A stretch of DNA of 64,000 nt from Flavobacterium aquiphilum. GTDB lineage: Bacteria > Bacteroidota > Bacteroidia > Flavobacteriales > Flavobacteriaceae. A model generated the notes under the pieces. It was not told the DNA's origin. It saw only the letters and a list, made by a program, of their open reading frames with translations, and ran no database searches. Each line of letters begins with the position of its first letter. Within the stretch, counting starts at the first letter, position 1. The DNA is taken from positions 4,340,001-4,404,000 of the forward strand of contig NZ_CP114288.1 of the NCBI RefSeq assembly GCF_027111335.1, written 5' to 3'. Of the stretch, positions 9,869 to 19,047 are shown one piece after another. A program made the translations under genes and the position numbers.

Positions 9869-10840
9869 ATGATTGTTTGGATATTATTTCTAGTCTTAAT
9901 ATTTACATTCCTAGCCCTCGATTTGGGCGTTTTCAATAAGACACCACATATTATCAGCACCAAAGAAGCCAGTAAATGGACTGCAATTTGGTTTACCTTA
10001 TCCATGTTATTCTCAGGAGTCGTTTATTGGCTCTATTCCACCGATTACGTTTTAAACCCAGACCGACTAAAACCTTCGGTAGCATCGATGAAATTCATTA
10101 CAGGTTACTTGATTGAATTATCATTGAGCATTGATAACATATTTGTAATCGCTTTGATTTTTGCTTCATTCAAAATACCAAAAAAATTTCAGCACCGCGT
10201 CCTATTCTGGGGTATATTAGGAGCTATTGTTTTTAGAGGTTTGATGATTTATTTTGGTGTTTTATTGATCCATAGATTCACGTGGACGTCTTATGTTTTT
10301 GGGGCATTCCTTTTATTTACAGCCATCAAAATGCTATTCACCTCCGAAGATGAAGAAGAATTCAATCCAAAAAAATCGATCATTTACAAAATATTAGGCA
10401 AAATAATCCCGATTTCGACCCACACGGACAAAGAACATTTTTTTATAAAAACCGAAAAAGGAAATGCTGCCACCCCGCTTTTTGTAGCTTTAATCATTAT
10501 CGAAGTAATGGACGTCGTTTTTGCAGTAGATAGTGTTCCCGCTATTTTAGCAATTACAGCAGACCCATTCCTAGTATTTAGTTCTAATATTTTCGCGATA
10601 CTGGGATTGCGATCACTGTATTTTTTCCTTGCCAATATGCTGGAAAAATTCAGTCATTTGGAATACAGCCTGATTGCAATTCTAAGTTTCGTTGGGCTAA
10701 AAATGCTGTTACATGATTACATAGAAATCCCCGAATGGGCTTCGTTAGGCTTTATTGCTTTATCGCTTGCTGTTGGCGTTATTGTCTCTTTGCAAATAAG
10801 TAAAAAAGACGAAGCTAGAAAACACAATAACAAACATTGA
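9869..10840 (+). CDS. TerC/Alx family integral membrane protein
   Basis: A 323-residue inner-membrane protein of the TerC family, whose members are linked to tellurite resistance and to manganese or other metal export. Several hydrophobic spans are visible, beginning at residues 1-20 (MIVWILFLVLIFTFLALDLG). The family motifs FITGYLIELSLSIDNIFVIALIF and EVMDVVFAVDSVPAILAITADPFLVFSSNIFAILGLRSLYFFLA carry the conserved acidic residues within membrane helices. The long cytoplasmic loop is short on charge except for EDEEEF at about residues 157-162. The gene stands alone between two terminators. No metal-sensing riboswitch was recognised upstream. The actual substrate cannot be told from the sequence. 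Confidence 0.93.
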   Translation: MIVWILFLVLIFTFLALDLGVFNKTPHIISTKEASKWTAIWFTLSMLFSGVVYWLYSTDYVLNPDRLKPSVASMKFITGYLIELSLSIDNIFVIALIFASFKIPKKFQHRVLFWGILGAIVFRGLMIYFGVLLIHRFTWTSYVFGAFLLFTAIKMLFTSEDEEEFNPKKSIIYKILGKIIPISTHTDKEHFFIKTEKGNAATPLFVALIIIEVMDVVFAVDSVPAILAITADPFLVFSSNIFAILGLRSLYFFLANMLEKFSHLEYSLIAILSFVGLKMLLHDYIEIPEWASLGFIALSLAVGVIVSLQISKKDEARKHNNKH

Positions 10841-10864
10841 TTTTCAGTACTAATAACCACAAAA

Positions 10865-10905
10865 AAACCGCCTCAAAATTAAATTTCAAGGCGGTTTCTT
10901 TTTAT
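10865..10905. terminator. bidirectional terminator between terC-like and lipoprotein genes
   Basis: AAACCGCCT pairs with AGGCGGTTT around a 15-base loop, with A residues before and T residues after, so it can serve both convergent genes. Confidence 0.82.
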
Positions 10906-10917
10906 TTTCAATGAATA

Positions 10918-11448
10918 TTACTTCATGTCTATTTTCTGGATTTGGTCTTCACTTAATTTTAAAACAGACATAACTTGATAGTAATTATTCTTGTCTACTT
11001 TATTTATTAAATCTGAAGGAACAATTACCAATCTAAATGTTTGATTAATTATATTAGGCTCATTAAATAGATTGTATGTCCCATCTGCCGAAATAACAAA
11101 ATCTACTTTACTAAAGTCATAATCATAATCCAACACATTTCCATCTGAAAAATAAATGGATCTAGGAATTGATTGCCAAATTGGAGTACTCGAATTTATA
11201 GTACCTGTCATTCTATAAATCAGTACCGTTTCATCATCATACAAATCTCCTGCCAAAGCAGTACTCGCAAAAGTTCTTTTTAATTCATAATGTCTATCAG
11301 TAACTCTAGCTAAACTAACATTTCTAAGTTCAAAAGCTGTTGGGGTTAACCCATCTTGCCCTGGCACACCTGGAGGCCCTTCTGGTCCTGTACATCCCTG
11401 AAAACCAAACATCCCTATAACTGCTAAAAGTGTAATTATTTTTCTCAT
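10918..11448 (-). CDS. lipoprotein with short collagen-like segment
   Basis: A 176-residue predicted lipoprotein. The signal peptide MRKIITLLAVIGMFGFQGC ends in a lipobox-like FQGC, so Cys19 would be lipidated. Immediately after it come five Gly-X-Y triplets (GPEGPPGVPGQDG...), a minimal collagen-like stretch. The rest (residues 35-176) is a compact domain with no family I recognise; it carries SLARVTDRHYELKRTF and the acidic DYDYDFSKVDF. It is a single-gene unit convergent with the TerC-like gene. A cell-envelope location is well supported, but the function is unknown. Confidence 0.85.
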   Translation of the reverse strand: MRKIITLLAVIGMFGFQGCTGPEGPPGVPGQDGLTPTAFELRNVSLARVTDRHYELKRTFASTALAGDLYDDETVLIYRMTGTINSSTPIWQSIPRSIYFSDGNVLDYDYDFSKVDFVISADGTYNLFNEPNIINQTFRLVIVPSDLINKVDKNNYYQVMSVLKLSEDQIQKIDMK

Positions 11449-11651
11449 CTTATTTATGTTTTAAAGTTCGATAAAGGTACTTCAAAAATCAAGCCAAAAA
11501 AATATTTTTAATGGTATTTCATTCAAAATAATTCAAGTATCCCTCTTTTATTAAAACAATAAAACGTTAAAATATCAAAATTTATTATCAAAAATCTATT
11601 TTTAATGTAATATAAAAAACTAATAATCAACAATCTACAAAAGTATTAAAA

Positions 11652-12524
11652 TCAATCCACTATCGATTTCAATTCGTTTCGGTATTGCGAAGCACTTTTC
11701 CCCGTAAACGCCTTAAATGATTTATTGAAATGACTGAAATTATTAAATCCGCTTTCATAGCAAATCTCGGTGATACTTTTAGTATTCTCCGATAAAAGCT
11801 TTGAGGCATGAACCAAACGGTAGTCATTTACAAAAGTAGTAAACGTTTTACTCGTTATTTTTTTAAAATACCTGCAAAACGATGGCGTCGTCATATTCAC
11901 CAAACTTGAAACCGTGTCCAACTGAATAGGCTCTTGAAAATGGTCTTTTATATAATTAAAAACAACATTAACCCTGTCATTGTCCTGAACTTGCATTTCT
12001 AACGTAAAACCATCGGCATTTAAAATTGTATATTCATCACTTACTCCTAGGTCATTCAAAATCCTAATCATCCTTAATAATCGATCAAAATTAGACCGAT
12101 TTCCCATCTCCTCAATTATAGGCGCAATCCTTTTTATAGTTTCCCTGCCAAATGCAATTCCTCCTTTTGCTTTCTTAAAAAGCTGTTGAATGTTTTTAAG
12201 TTCCGGAACTTTCAAAAAATCACTTCCTATAAAATCAGCTGGCAATTGAATAACAATTTCATTTTTGTTGCCCGTTTGTTCGTTTGTAAATCCACAATGG
12301 GGCAAATTACTGCCTATTAATACCAAATCGCCATCCGAATAATACGAAATATGGCTCCCTATCTGTCTTTTTCCAGAACCTCCGTTTACAAAAACAAGTT
12401 CCATTTCGGGATGATAATGCCAGAGATCCGCTTTGCAATTCTCATTTTCAACATAATTTGAAAAGGTAAAGGAACTACCAAAAGGAAAGCTGATAAGCTC
12501 TAGCGTTGCGTTCATTTTTTTCAT
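11652..12524 (-). CDS. AraC family transcriptional regulator with cupin domain
   Basis: A 290-residue cytoplasmic DNA-binding regulator. Residues about 20-110 form a cupin-type sensor (LWHYHPEMELVFVNGGSGKRQIG, then a second strand set ending SNLPHCGF). Residues about 185-285 hold the two helix-turn-helix motifs of the AraC family (PIQLDTVSSLVNMTTPSFCRYFKK and SITEICYESGFNNFSHFNKSFKAFTGKSASQYR). Regulators of this layout usually respond to sugars or related small molecules; the ligand here is unknown. It is divergent from the small secreted protein gene at 12709, which is a candidate target. A TAAATTTG element lies 23 bases upstream of the start. Confidence 0.93.
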   Translation of the reverse strand: MKKMNATLELISFPFGSSFTFSNYVENENCKADLWHYHPEMELVFVNGGSGKRQIGSHISYYSDGDLVLIGSNLPHCGFTNEQTGNKNEIVIQLPADFIGSDFLKVPELKNIQQLFKKAKGGIAFGRETIKRIAPIIEEMGNRSNFDRLLRMIRILNDLGVSDEYTILNADGFTLEMQVQDNDRVNVVFNYIKDHFQEPIQLDTVSSLVNMTTPSFCRYFKKITSKTFTTFVNDYRLVHASKLLSENTKSITEICYESGFNNFSHFNKSFKAFTGKSASQYRNELKSIVD

Positions 12525-12546
12525 GGGGTAGATTTTTAAAGCTATT

Positions 12547-12554
12547 CAAATTTA
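12547..12554 (-). promoter_or_regulatory. -7 promoter element of araC-family gene
   Basis: The minus strand reads TAAATTTG, a full match to TAnnTTTG, 23 bases upstream of the ATG. Confidence 0.5.
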
Positions 12555-12708
12555 CCACAAAACAATCGTATTTTATCAAAAATTAACCTACAACGTTTTC
12601 GCATGGTTAAAATAACATATTAATCAGAAAACCCAGTTGTGTGCATTTTTGAATCACAAAACTACCTTAGCATCAGACAATTAATTACTAATTTAAAACA
12701 ACAGTATT

Positions 12709-13113
12709 ATGAAAACGATTTTAAAATTTAGTCTGGTGGTTTTAACAGCATTTACTACTATGGGTAGTTATGCAATTGATGGTGATTTTTTACTAAATGT
12801 AAAAAAAGGAACTGGTAATCAAATTCGTTTTTCTGTAAATGAAATCCAAAAAGCGAAAGTGACAATCTATGATAAATACCATAATGAAATTTATTCGGAG
12901 ATCGTGACCGGAAAAGGAGGCATTACAAGAGTTTATAAACTTGAAGAATTTCCTGACGGCGCTTACTTTTTGGAAGTTGAAACCGATCTAAAAAGAGTTA
13001 CTCACGAAATCTCAATTTCCAACGATTCACCTACCCTTTCGAGAAAATCAATTGCCGAAGTGTACAAAGGGGAATTGAAAATGAAAAATCAAAACGTTGC
13101 TACAACAAATTAA
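12709..13113 (+). CDS. small secreted protein of unknown function
   Basis: A 134-residue protein with a clear Sec signal peptide (MKTILKFSLVVLTAFTTMGSYA, cleavage after residue 22). The mature part is a short beta-rich domain with the pattern KVTIYDKYHNEIYSE...YKLEEFPDGAYFLEVETD. This resembles the C-terminal beta-sandwich segments of Bacteroidetes envelope proteins but lacks the conserved T9SS tail. It is probably periplasmic. A near-consensus -7 element (TACCTTAG) lies at 12663, and a terminator follows. It is divergent from the AraC-type regulator, which may control it. Function is not known. Confidence 0.85.
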   Translation: MKTILKFSLVVLTAFTTMGSYAIDGDFLLNVKKGTGNQIRFSVNEIQKAKVTIYDKYHNEIYSEIVTGKGGITRVYKLEEFPDGAYFLEVETDLKRVTHEISISNDSPTLSRKSIAEVYKGELKMKNQNVATTN

Positions 13114-13138
13114 TTGGTTATTTTTTAGGTTAAGTCGA

Positions 13139-13172
13139 AAGCAGCTCCATTATTGGGGCTGTTTTTTTTTGA
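13139..13172 (+). terminator. terminator after small secreted protein gene
   Basis: An imperfect stem AGCAGCTCC / GGGGCTGTT is followed by about ten T residues. Confidence 0.75.
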
Positions 13173-13193
13173 GTTTTCCCAAATGATACCCGA

Positions 13194-14195
13194 CTAAATG
13201 GTAACCAGTAATTTTTTATTATTTATCAAATTAACAACAACTTTAACCATCATGTCTTTATCATCCGATCTTGATTCAGCAATCATCAAAGTCAGTGCCA
13301 CTAAGGCATTATCGTCAATCACTTTATCCCCACGATGATACAATAATGCATTGCGATCCAAAAACCAAACAAATAAGAAAGCTGCAATTCGTTTATTCCC
13401 ATCTGAAAAAGAATAATTCTTAGTCACAAAATATAATAGGTGTGCAGCCTTTTCTTCAACAGACACGTACAACTCTTTTCCATCAAAAGTTTGATAAATC
13501 GTTTCCAAAGAACCTTTAAAAGAATCGTCCTTTTCATTTCCAAACAATTGTGAACCCCCGAATTTAATTTTCAATCCTTCAATTGCTTTCTTGGCTTCCG
13601 TGTAAGAAATTCTGAAAACTTCTTTATTATTCGTTTTATCAATTCTTAAGGTTTGATGATCGTATTTATCCAAAATATCCAAAGCAAATGCATAATCACC
13701 TAACACTTTCAACAATCCTTGTGCCTCATCACCGGAAACAACTTTTGTTTTTGTTATAGATTCTAATAAAGAAACTGCATGCTTTAATTCTTGAAACTTT
13801 TGTTCTGCTTCTTTTAATCTCTTTTCATTTATAGCATACCCTTTTACCAAATAATCTTTTAAACGTAGGGTAGCCCATTGTCGGAATTGAGTTCCTTGTT
13901 TAGAATTAACACGATAGCCTACAGAAATAATTGCATCCAAATTGTAATGCAAGATATTTCTTTTCACAGATCTTTTACCTTCAATCCGAACTACCGAGAA
14001 AAGCTCGGTAGTTGACAATTCAACCAATTCTTCTTCTGAATATATATTTTTAAGATGAAGCCCAATTGTGTCTGTATCCTTACCAAACAAATCAGCCATT
14101 TGTCTTTGAGAAAGCCAAACCGTTTCATTTTCAAACTGAACTTGAATCTCTGTACTGTTGTCTGATGTTTTATAAATTTCGATTTGATTTCCCAT
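13194..14195 (-). CDS. RhuM family protein with degenerate Fic/Doc domain
   Basis: A 333-residue protein. Residues 1-125 are the RhuM domain (TVWLSQRQMADLFGKDTDTIGLHLKNIY, NLDAIISVGYRVNSKQGTQFRQWATLRLKDYLVKGYAIN), probably nucleic-acid binding. A coiled linker follows, then a Fic/Doc-type domain at about 150-333. The Fic core reads YSFSDGNKR at 261-269. In active Fic/Doc enzymes the first residue of this motif is the catalytic His; here codon TAT gives Tyr261. The Fic part may therefore be inactive or altered. RhuM-Fic proteins are common in accessory regions, and the role is uncertain. No antitoxin partner gene lies beside it. The gene ends just before the terminator of the preceding + strand gene. 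Confidence 0.88.
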   Translation of the reverse strand: MGNQIEIYKTSDNSTEIQVQFENETVWLSQRQMADLFGKDTDTIGLHLKNIYSEEELVELSTTELFSVVRIEGKRSVKRNILHYNLDAIISVGYRVNSKQGTQFRQWATLRLKDYLVKGYAINEKRLKEAEQKFQELKHAVSLLESITKTKVVSGDEAQGLLKVLGDYAFALDILDKYDHQTLRIDKTNNKEVFRISYTEAKKAIEGLKIKFGGSQLFGNEKDDSFKGSLETIYQTFDGKELYVSVEEKAAHLLYFVTKNYSFSDGNKRIAAFLFVWFLDRNALLYHRGDKVIDDNALVALTLMIAESRSDDKDMMVKVVVNLINNKKLLVTI

Positions 14196-14303
14196 AAATA
14201 AATTATAACTAAGAATCTAGCTAAGTTATAAAAATATTAACAATATAGGAAAAATACTAAAAAATATTCGTAACCAAAAAAGATGTCTTATGTACAAACA
14301 AAA

Positions 14304-14341
14304 AACACATTCAGTCAACTATCAGGTCAACCAAATGTGTT
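14304..14341 (-). terminator. terminator of icmF
   Basis: On the minus strand AACACATT and AATGTGTT close a loop that carries a further inner pairing (GTTGAC region), followed by TTTTTG. Confidence 0.7.
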
Positions 14342-14366
14342 GTCTATATTTAAAAACTATAAGCTT

Positions 14367-17300
14367 TTACATATTCCTTCTATATTGTCCCCCTACTTCA
14401 AACAAAGCGTCGGTGATTTGTCCCAAAGAGCAAACTTTTGTAGCTTCCATCAAATGTTCAAATAGGTTTTCACCTTTAATAGCAGCGTCTTGTAAAGTAT
14501 CCAAATGTTCTTTTACTAAAACAGCATGGCATTGATGCAAATTATCCAACATAGTTATTTGGTACTGCTTTTCTTCTTCGGTGGCGCGAATCACTTCTGC
14601 AGGGATAACCGTTGGCGAACCTTTGGAACTCAAGAATGTGTTCACCCCCACAATCGGGAATTGACCGGTGTGTTTCAAAGTTTCATAATACAGACTTTCT
14701 TCCTGAATTTTGGAACGTTGGTACATCGTTTCCATCGCTCCCAGCACACCTCCACGTTCCGTAATTCGGTCAAATTCCTGCAGAACAGCTTCTTCAACTA
14801 AATCCGTTAATTCTTCGATAATAAATGATCCCTGAATTGGATTTTCATTTTTGGCCAACCCTAATTCTTTATTGATGATCATTTGGATCGCCATTGCCCT
14901 GCGAACCGATTCTTCAGTAGGCGTGGTAATCGCCTCATCGTAAGCATTGGTATGCAATGAATTACAGTTGTCATAAATCGCATACAAAGCCTGTAAAGTC
15001 GTACGAATATCGTTGAAATCAATTTCTTGCGCGTGCAATGAACGCCCCGATGTTTGAATATGGTATTTCAACATTTGAGCCCTTTCATTGGCTCCATATT
15101 TATTTTTCAAGGCTTTTGCCCAAATTTTACGTGCGACACGCCCGATAACGGCATATTCAGGATCGACACCATTTGAGAAAAAGAACGATAAATTAGGCCC
15201 AAAATCATTGATATCCATTCCACGGCTCAAATAATATTCCACATAAGTGAAACCGTTTGAAAGCGTAAAGGCCAATTGCGTAATTGGATTGGCTCCCGCC
15301 TCGGCAATGTGGTAACCCGAAATGGAAACCGAATAAAAGTTTCTTACATTTTTAGCTATAAAATACTCCTGAACATCACCCATCAATCGCAAAGCAAATT
15401 CTGTCGAAAAAATACAGGTATTTTGCGCTTGATCTTCTTTCAGAATATCCGCTTGAACCGTTCCTCGCACTTGCGAAAGTGTTTTTTCTTTAATTTCGTT
15501 ATAAATTTCCAAAGGCAAGACCTGATCACCGGTTACTCCCAAAAGAAACAATCCTAAACCGTTATTTCCTTCCGGCAAATCTCCTTGATAATGTGGGCGT
15601 TCCACACCTTTATCTTTATAGATTTTATTTATTTTTTCCTCAACCTCATCGGTCAATTCGTGTTTCTTGATGTAAATTTCGCATTGCTGATCGATTGCGG
15701 CATTCATGAAAAATCCAAGCAGCATCGGCGCCGGACCGTTAATCGTCATACTCACCGAAGTCATGGCATGCACCAAATCAAAACCGGAATATAACTTTTT
15801 GGCATCGTCTAAACAACAAATAGAAACTCCCGCATTTCCAATTTTCCCGTAAATATCAGGTCTCAAATGCGGATCATTACCGTATAAAGTTACGCTGTCA
15901 AAAGCAGTAGAAAGTCTTTTGGCAGGTAATCCCGCACTCACATAATGAAAACGCTTGTTGGTTCTTTCCGGTCCACCTTCTCCGGCAAACATTCTGGACG
16001 GGTCTTCACCTTCTCGTTTAAACGGATACAATCCGGAAGTAAAAGGGAATTCCCCCGGAACATTTTCCTGTAAACTCCAACGCAAAATATCTCCCCAAGC
16101 CTGATACTTTGGCATTGCTACTTTTGGAATTTGCGTATGCGAAAGCGACTCGGTATGTGTCGCCATTTTTATTTCTTTATGACGAACTTTGAACGTATAA
16201 ATTGGATCTTTATATTTATTGACTTTTTCATTCCAATTCAAAATCAATTTCCAGTTGTGCGGATCCAAATCCATTTTCACTTTATCGAATTGATTCAATA
16301 ATAAATCCAAAAAAATTTTATTCTCAAAACCGCCTGGTTTTTCTAATTCCAAGGCTTTTGGCAATACCGAATCCTCATCAATTCCCGCTTTATTAATTAC
16401 AGGGATTTTTCCGGATACACTTTCAATGGTTTTGAAAATTCCGTATAATTTTTGGGCCACTTGTTCCTGACTTAAAGCCGTTGCATCATATTTACGATTA
16501 TTTTCGGCAATTTCGGATAAGTAACGCGTTCTGTGAGGCGGAATCACAAATTTCTTCTCGCTCATTTCACGGGTAATTTGGAAAGTCGATTTCAAATCGG
16601 AACCTGTTTTCTCGACGATTTTATCCATAATCGATTTGTACAACGTATTCATCCCAGGATCATTAAACTGGGAAGCAATCGTTCCAAAAACCGGCATTTC
16701 ATCTGGGTTCACATCCCACAAGTTATGGTTGCGTTGGTATTGTTTTTTCACATCGCGAAGTGCGTCTAACGCACCACGTTTGTCAAACTTATTTAGTGCT
16801 ACTAAATCGGCGAAATCAAGCATATCGATTTTTTCCAATTGCGTCGCGGCACCAAATTCAGGTGTCATCACATACAACGAAACATCCGAATGATCCATAA
16901 TCTCCGTATCGGATTGTCCAATTCCAGAAGTTTCAAGGATTATGATGTCATATTTTGCGGCTTTTAAAACTTCAATCGCTTCGGAAACGTATTTTGACAA
17001 AGCCAAATTCGATTGACGCGTAGCCAACGAACGCATATAAACTCTAGGGTTATTAATCGAATTCATGCGAATTCGGTCACCCAATAAGGCACCACCTGTC
17101 TTACGTTTGGACGGATCAACAGAAATCAATCCGATCGTTTTTTCCGGAAAATCGATTAAAAAACGACGAACCAATTCGTCCACCAACGATGATTTCCCTG
17201 CTCCTCCAGTTCCGGTAATCCCAAGAACCGGAATTTTGGAAGTTATATTCTTTTCATGAATTTTATCAAAAAATGGTTTAGCAATTTCCGGGAAGTTCTC

Positions 17301-17819
17301 GGCAGCCGAAATCAAACGAGCAATAGCAGTAGGTGTCTTATTTTCGATTAAATCCAGTTCATTCGTTAATTTATCTCCGATTGGAAAATCAGAACGTTGC
17401 ACCAAATCATTAATCATCCCCTGAAGTCCCATAGCGCGCCCATCGTCAGGAGAATAAATTCGGGTAATCCCATAAGCCTGCAATTCTTCAATTTCTGATG
17501 GCAAGATTACTCCACCACCTCCACCAAAAATCTTGATATGCCCTGCTCCTTTTTCCTGAAGCAAATCATACATATATTTAAAATACTCATTATGTCCTCC
17601 TTGGTAAGAAGTCATGGCAATTGCATTGGCATCTTCCTGAATGGCGGTATTCACCACTTCTTCCACACTTCTATCATGTCCCAAGTGAATTACCTCAACT
17701 CCTGTGGACTGAATAATTCTTCGCATTATATTAATCGCAGCGTCATGCCCATCAAAAAGAGATGCAGCTGTTACAATTCTAACTTTATTTGTGGGAATGT
17801 AGTTTTTTTTGAGTTCCAT
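14367..17819 (-). CDS. icmF: fused acyl-CoA mutase IcmF (B12-dependent)
   Basis: An 1150-residue fusion enzyme that rearranges the carbon skeleton of a branched acyl-CoA, classically isobutyryl-CoA to n-butyryl-CoA, using adenosylcobalamin. The N-terminal B12 domain shows D23-G24-H25-D26, with His25 the probable cobalt ligand, and a GGGGG stretch at 99-103. A MeaI-like GTPase chaperone domain follows, with P-loop GTGGAGKSS at 203-211 and NKFD at 343-346. The TIM-barrel mutase domain begins near 560 ([35 protein letters not shown]). By eye, Gln799 occupies the position of the substrate arginine of methylmalonyl-CoA mutase, as in isobutyryl-type enzymes, while Tyr598 sits where the recalled Geobacillus enzyme has Phe. 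No cobalamin riboswitch was recognised upstream. It is a single-gene unit with its own terminator. Confidence 0.95.
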   Translation of the reverse strand: MELKKNYIPTNKVRIVTAASLFDGHDAAINIMRRIIQSTGVEVIHLGHDRSVEEVVNTAIQEDANAIAMTSYQGGHNEYFKYMYDLLQEKGAGHIKIFGGGGGVILPSEIEELQAYGITRIYSPDDGRAMGLQGMINDLVQRSDFPIGDKLTNELDLIENKTPTAIARLISAAENFPEIAKPFFDKIHEKNITSKIPVLGITGTGGAGKSSLVDELVRRFLIDFPEKTIGLISVDPSKRKTGGALLGDRIRMNSINNPRVYMRSLATRQSNLALSKYVSEAIEVLKAAKYDIIILETSGIGQSDTEIMDHSDVSLYVMTPEFGAATQLEKIDMLDFADLVALNKFDKRGALDALRDVKKQYQRNHNLWDVNPDEMPVFGTIASQFNDPGMNTLYKSIMDKIVEKTGSDLKSTFQITREMSEKKFVIPPHRTRYLSEIAENNRKYDATALSQEQVAQKLYGIFKTIESVSGKIPVINKAGIDEDSVLPKALELEKPGGFENKIFLDLLLNQFDKVKMDLDPHNWKLILNWNEKVNKYKDPIYTFKVRHKEIKMATHTESLSHTQIPKVAMPKYQAWGDILRWSLQENVPGEFPFTSGLYPFKREGEDPSRMFAGEGGPERTNKRFHYVSAGLPAKRLSTAFDSVTLYGNDPHLRPDIYGKIGNAGVSICCLDDAKKLYSGFDLVHAMTSVSMTINGPAPMLLGFFMNAAIDQQCEIYIKKHELTDEVEEKINKIYKDKGVERPHYQGDLPEGNNGLGLFLLGVTGDQVLPLEIYNEIKEKTLSQVRGTVQADILKEDQAQNTCIFSTEFALRLMGDVQEYFIAKNVRNFYSVSISGYHIAEAGANPITQLAFTLSNGFTYVEYYLSRGMDINDFGPNLSFFFSNGVDPEYAVIGRVARKIWAKALKNKYGANERAQMLKYHIQTSGRSLHAQEIDFNDIRTTLQALYAIYDNCNSLHTNAYDEAITTPTEESVRRAMAIQMIINKELGLAKNENPIQGSFIIEELTDLVEEAVLQEFDRITERGGVLGAMETMYQRSKIQEESLYYETLKHTGQFPIVGVNTFLSSKGSPTVIPAEVIRATEEEKQYQITMLDNLHQCHAVLVKEHLDTLQDAAIKGENLFEHLMEATKVCSLGQITDALFEVGGQYRRNM

Positions 17820-17968
17820 TTTAAGAATATGATAATTTAATGGTGCAATTTACATAAATTTTAAAATAAAAATCATTAAAAATAACACAAAACACAAAAT
17901 ATGACAACAATGTTTTTTATTAGGAATAACAAGCTTTATTTTGGGAAAAAATTGGTATTTTCGGGTTC

Positions 17969-18111
17969 TAGCCCCGATGGGAACGAAAAGCCCGGAATGG
18001 ATACAACTAATTTTTCCTGCTCCAAAAAAGCGACTAAAAGAAGCTCTTTCTTGGAGCTTGGAAAAACAGTTTTATACATGAGGACTTGCAGTGTACAGCG
18101 GGATTAGCTCC
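17969..18111 (+). ncRNA. Flavo-1-like structured RNA motif, copy 1
   Basis: The element begins TAGCCCCGATGGGAACG and ends ACAGCGGGATTAGCTCC, so its two ends can pair (GGAGC/GCCCC region and CCCG/CGGG). A strong inner hairpin pairs TTTTTCC..GCTCCAA with TTGGAGC..GGAAAAA at 18011-18066. I recall this pattern as the Flavo-1 RNA motif of Flavobacteria. It lies just upstream of purU. A covariance-model search would settle the family. Confidence 0.55.
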
Positions 18112-18138
18112 TAATTATCTTTAGAAAATTTAAAAGAA

Positions 18139-18993
18139 ATGCAAAAAATTACCATACTTATCCATTGCGAAGACCAAAAAGGTATTATTGCCTCGGTAAC
18201 GAATTATATCGCTTCGATTGATGGAAATATTACTTATCTGGACCAGCACGTTGATGCCGACGAAAACGTGTTTTTTATGCGGTTGGAATGTGAATTCAGC
18301 AAAACAACCTGGAATCTTGACGCTATAAAAAGCCACTTTCAGACCAATCTCGCGACTCCTTTCAAAATGACTTGGAATATGTTTCCGCAGGATGAAAAAC
18401 CAAAAATGGCGTTATTTATTTCCAAATACGATCACTGTCTGTATGATATTTTGGGCCGATTTTCAGCAGGAGAACTTCCGTTAGAAATCCCTTTAATCAT
18501 TAGCAATCACGAAGATTTAAAACCGGTAGCCGAGCGTTTTAATATTCCTTTTTTTCATGTTCCTTTTACAAAAGATACAAAAGAAGCAGGGGAAAAAGCG
18601 CAATTTGAATTATTGAAAAAATTTGATATCGATTTTATTGTTTTGGCGCGCTATATGCAAATTATCACTCCTAAAATGATTCAACTTTATCAAAACCGAA
18701 TCATCAATATCCACCATTCCTTTTTGCCTGCATTTCCGGGTGCCAAACCGTACCATTCGGCTTTCAAACGCGGGGTAAAGATTATTGGTGCTACGAGTCA
18801 TTATGTTACCGAAGAACTAGACGAAGGACCAATTATTGAACAGGATATCACTAGAGTTTCACACAGTCACTCGATTGAGGATTTTATCATGAAAGGACGT
18901 GACTTGGAACGTATGGTACTTGCCAGAGCTATCAAATTACACGCCGAGCGAAAAACGATTGTGTATAATAATAAAACCGTTGTGTTCTCTTAA
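18139..18993 (+). CDS. purU: formyltetrahydrofolate deformylase
   Basis: Cytoplasmic enzyme that hydrolyses 10-formyltetrahydrofolate to tetrahydrofolate and formate, balancing the one-carbon pool and feeding formate to purine synthesis. At 284 residues it is the usual length. An N-terminal ACT domain (residues 1-80, ITILIHCEDQKGIIASVTNYIASIDGNI) is followed by a formyltransferase-fold hydrolase domain with NHEDLKPVAERFNIPF, ARYMQIITPKMI, INIHHSFLPAFPGAKPYHSAFKRGVKIIGATSHYVTEELDEGPIIEQD. The catalytic Asn/His/Asp set is within these blocks. A Flavo-1-like RNA lies directly upstream and a strong terminator follows. Confidence 0.97.
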   Translation: MQKITILIHCEDQKGIIASVTNYIASIDGNITYLDQHVDADENVFFMRLECEFSKTTWNLDAIKSHFQTNLATPFKMTWNMFPQDEKPKMALFISKYDHCLYDILGRFSAGELPLEIPLIISNHEDLKPVAERFNIPFFHVPFTKDTKEAGEKAQFELLKKFDIDFIVLARYMQIITPKMIQLYQNRIINIHHSFLPAFPGAKPYHSAFKRGVKIIGATSHYVTEELDEGPIIEQDITRVSHSHSIEDFIMKGRDLERMVLARAIKLHAERKTIVYNNKTVVFS

Positions 18994-19004
18994 CAGATTA
19001 ATCA

Positions 19005-19038
19005 AGCCCGACAGGTTTTAAAACCTGTCGGGTTTCTT
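19005..19038. terminator. bidirectional terminator between purU and methyltransferase gene
   Basis: The arms AAGCCCGACAGGTTTTA and AAACCTGTCGGGTTT make a long, nearly perfect palindrome followed by T residues; a very similar element (CCCGACAAG) follows the HIT-protein gene at 47564. Confidence 0.85.
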
Positions 19039-19047
19039 TATGTAAAA

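Noticed and set aside
14283..14465. 60-residue plus-strand frame at the 3' end of icmF
   Set aside because: Overlaps the icmF terminator and coding end; no signature.
17820..17968. Cobalamin riboswitch upstream of icmF
   Set aside because: No B12-box or matching conserved core was seen on the minus strand upstream of icmF or of the BtuF-like gene.
17901..18107. 68-residue open frame upstream of purU
   Set aside because: It runs through the Flavo-1-like structured element and has no signature or export signal; composition follows the RNA structure.
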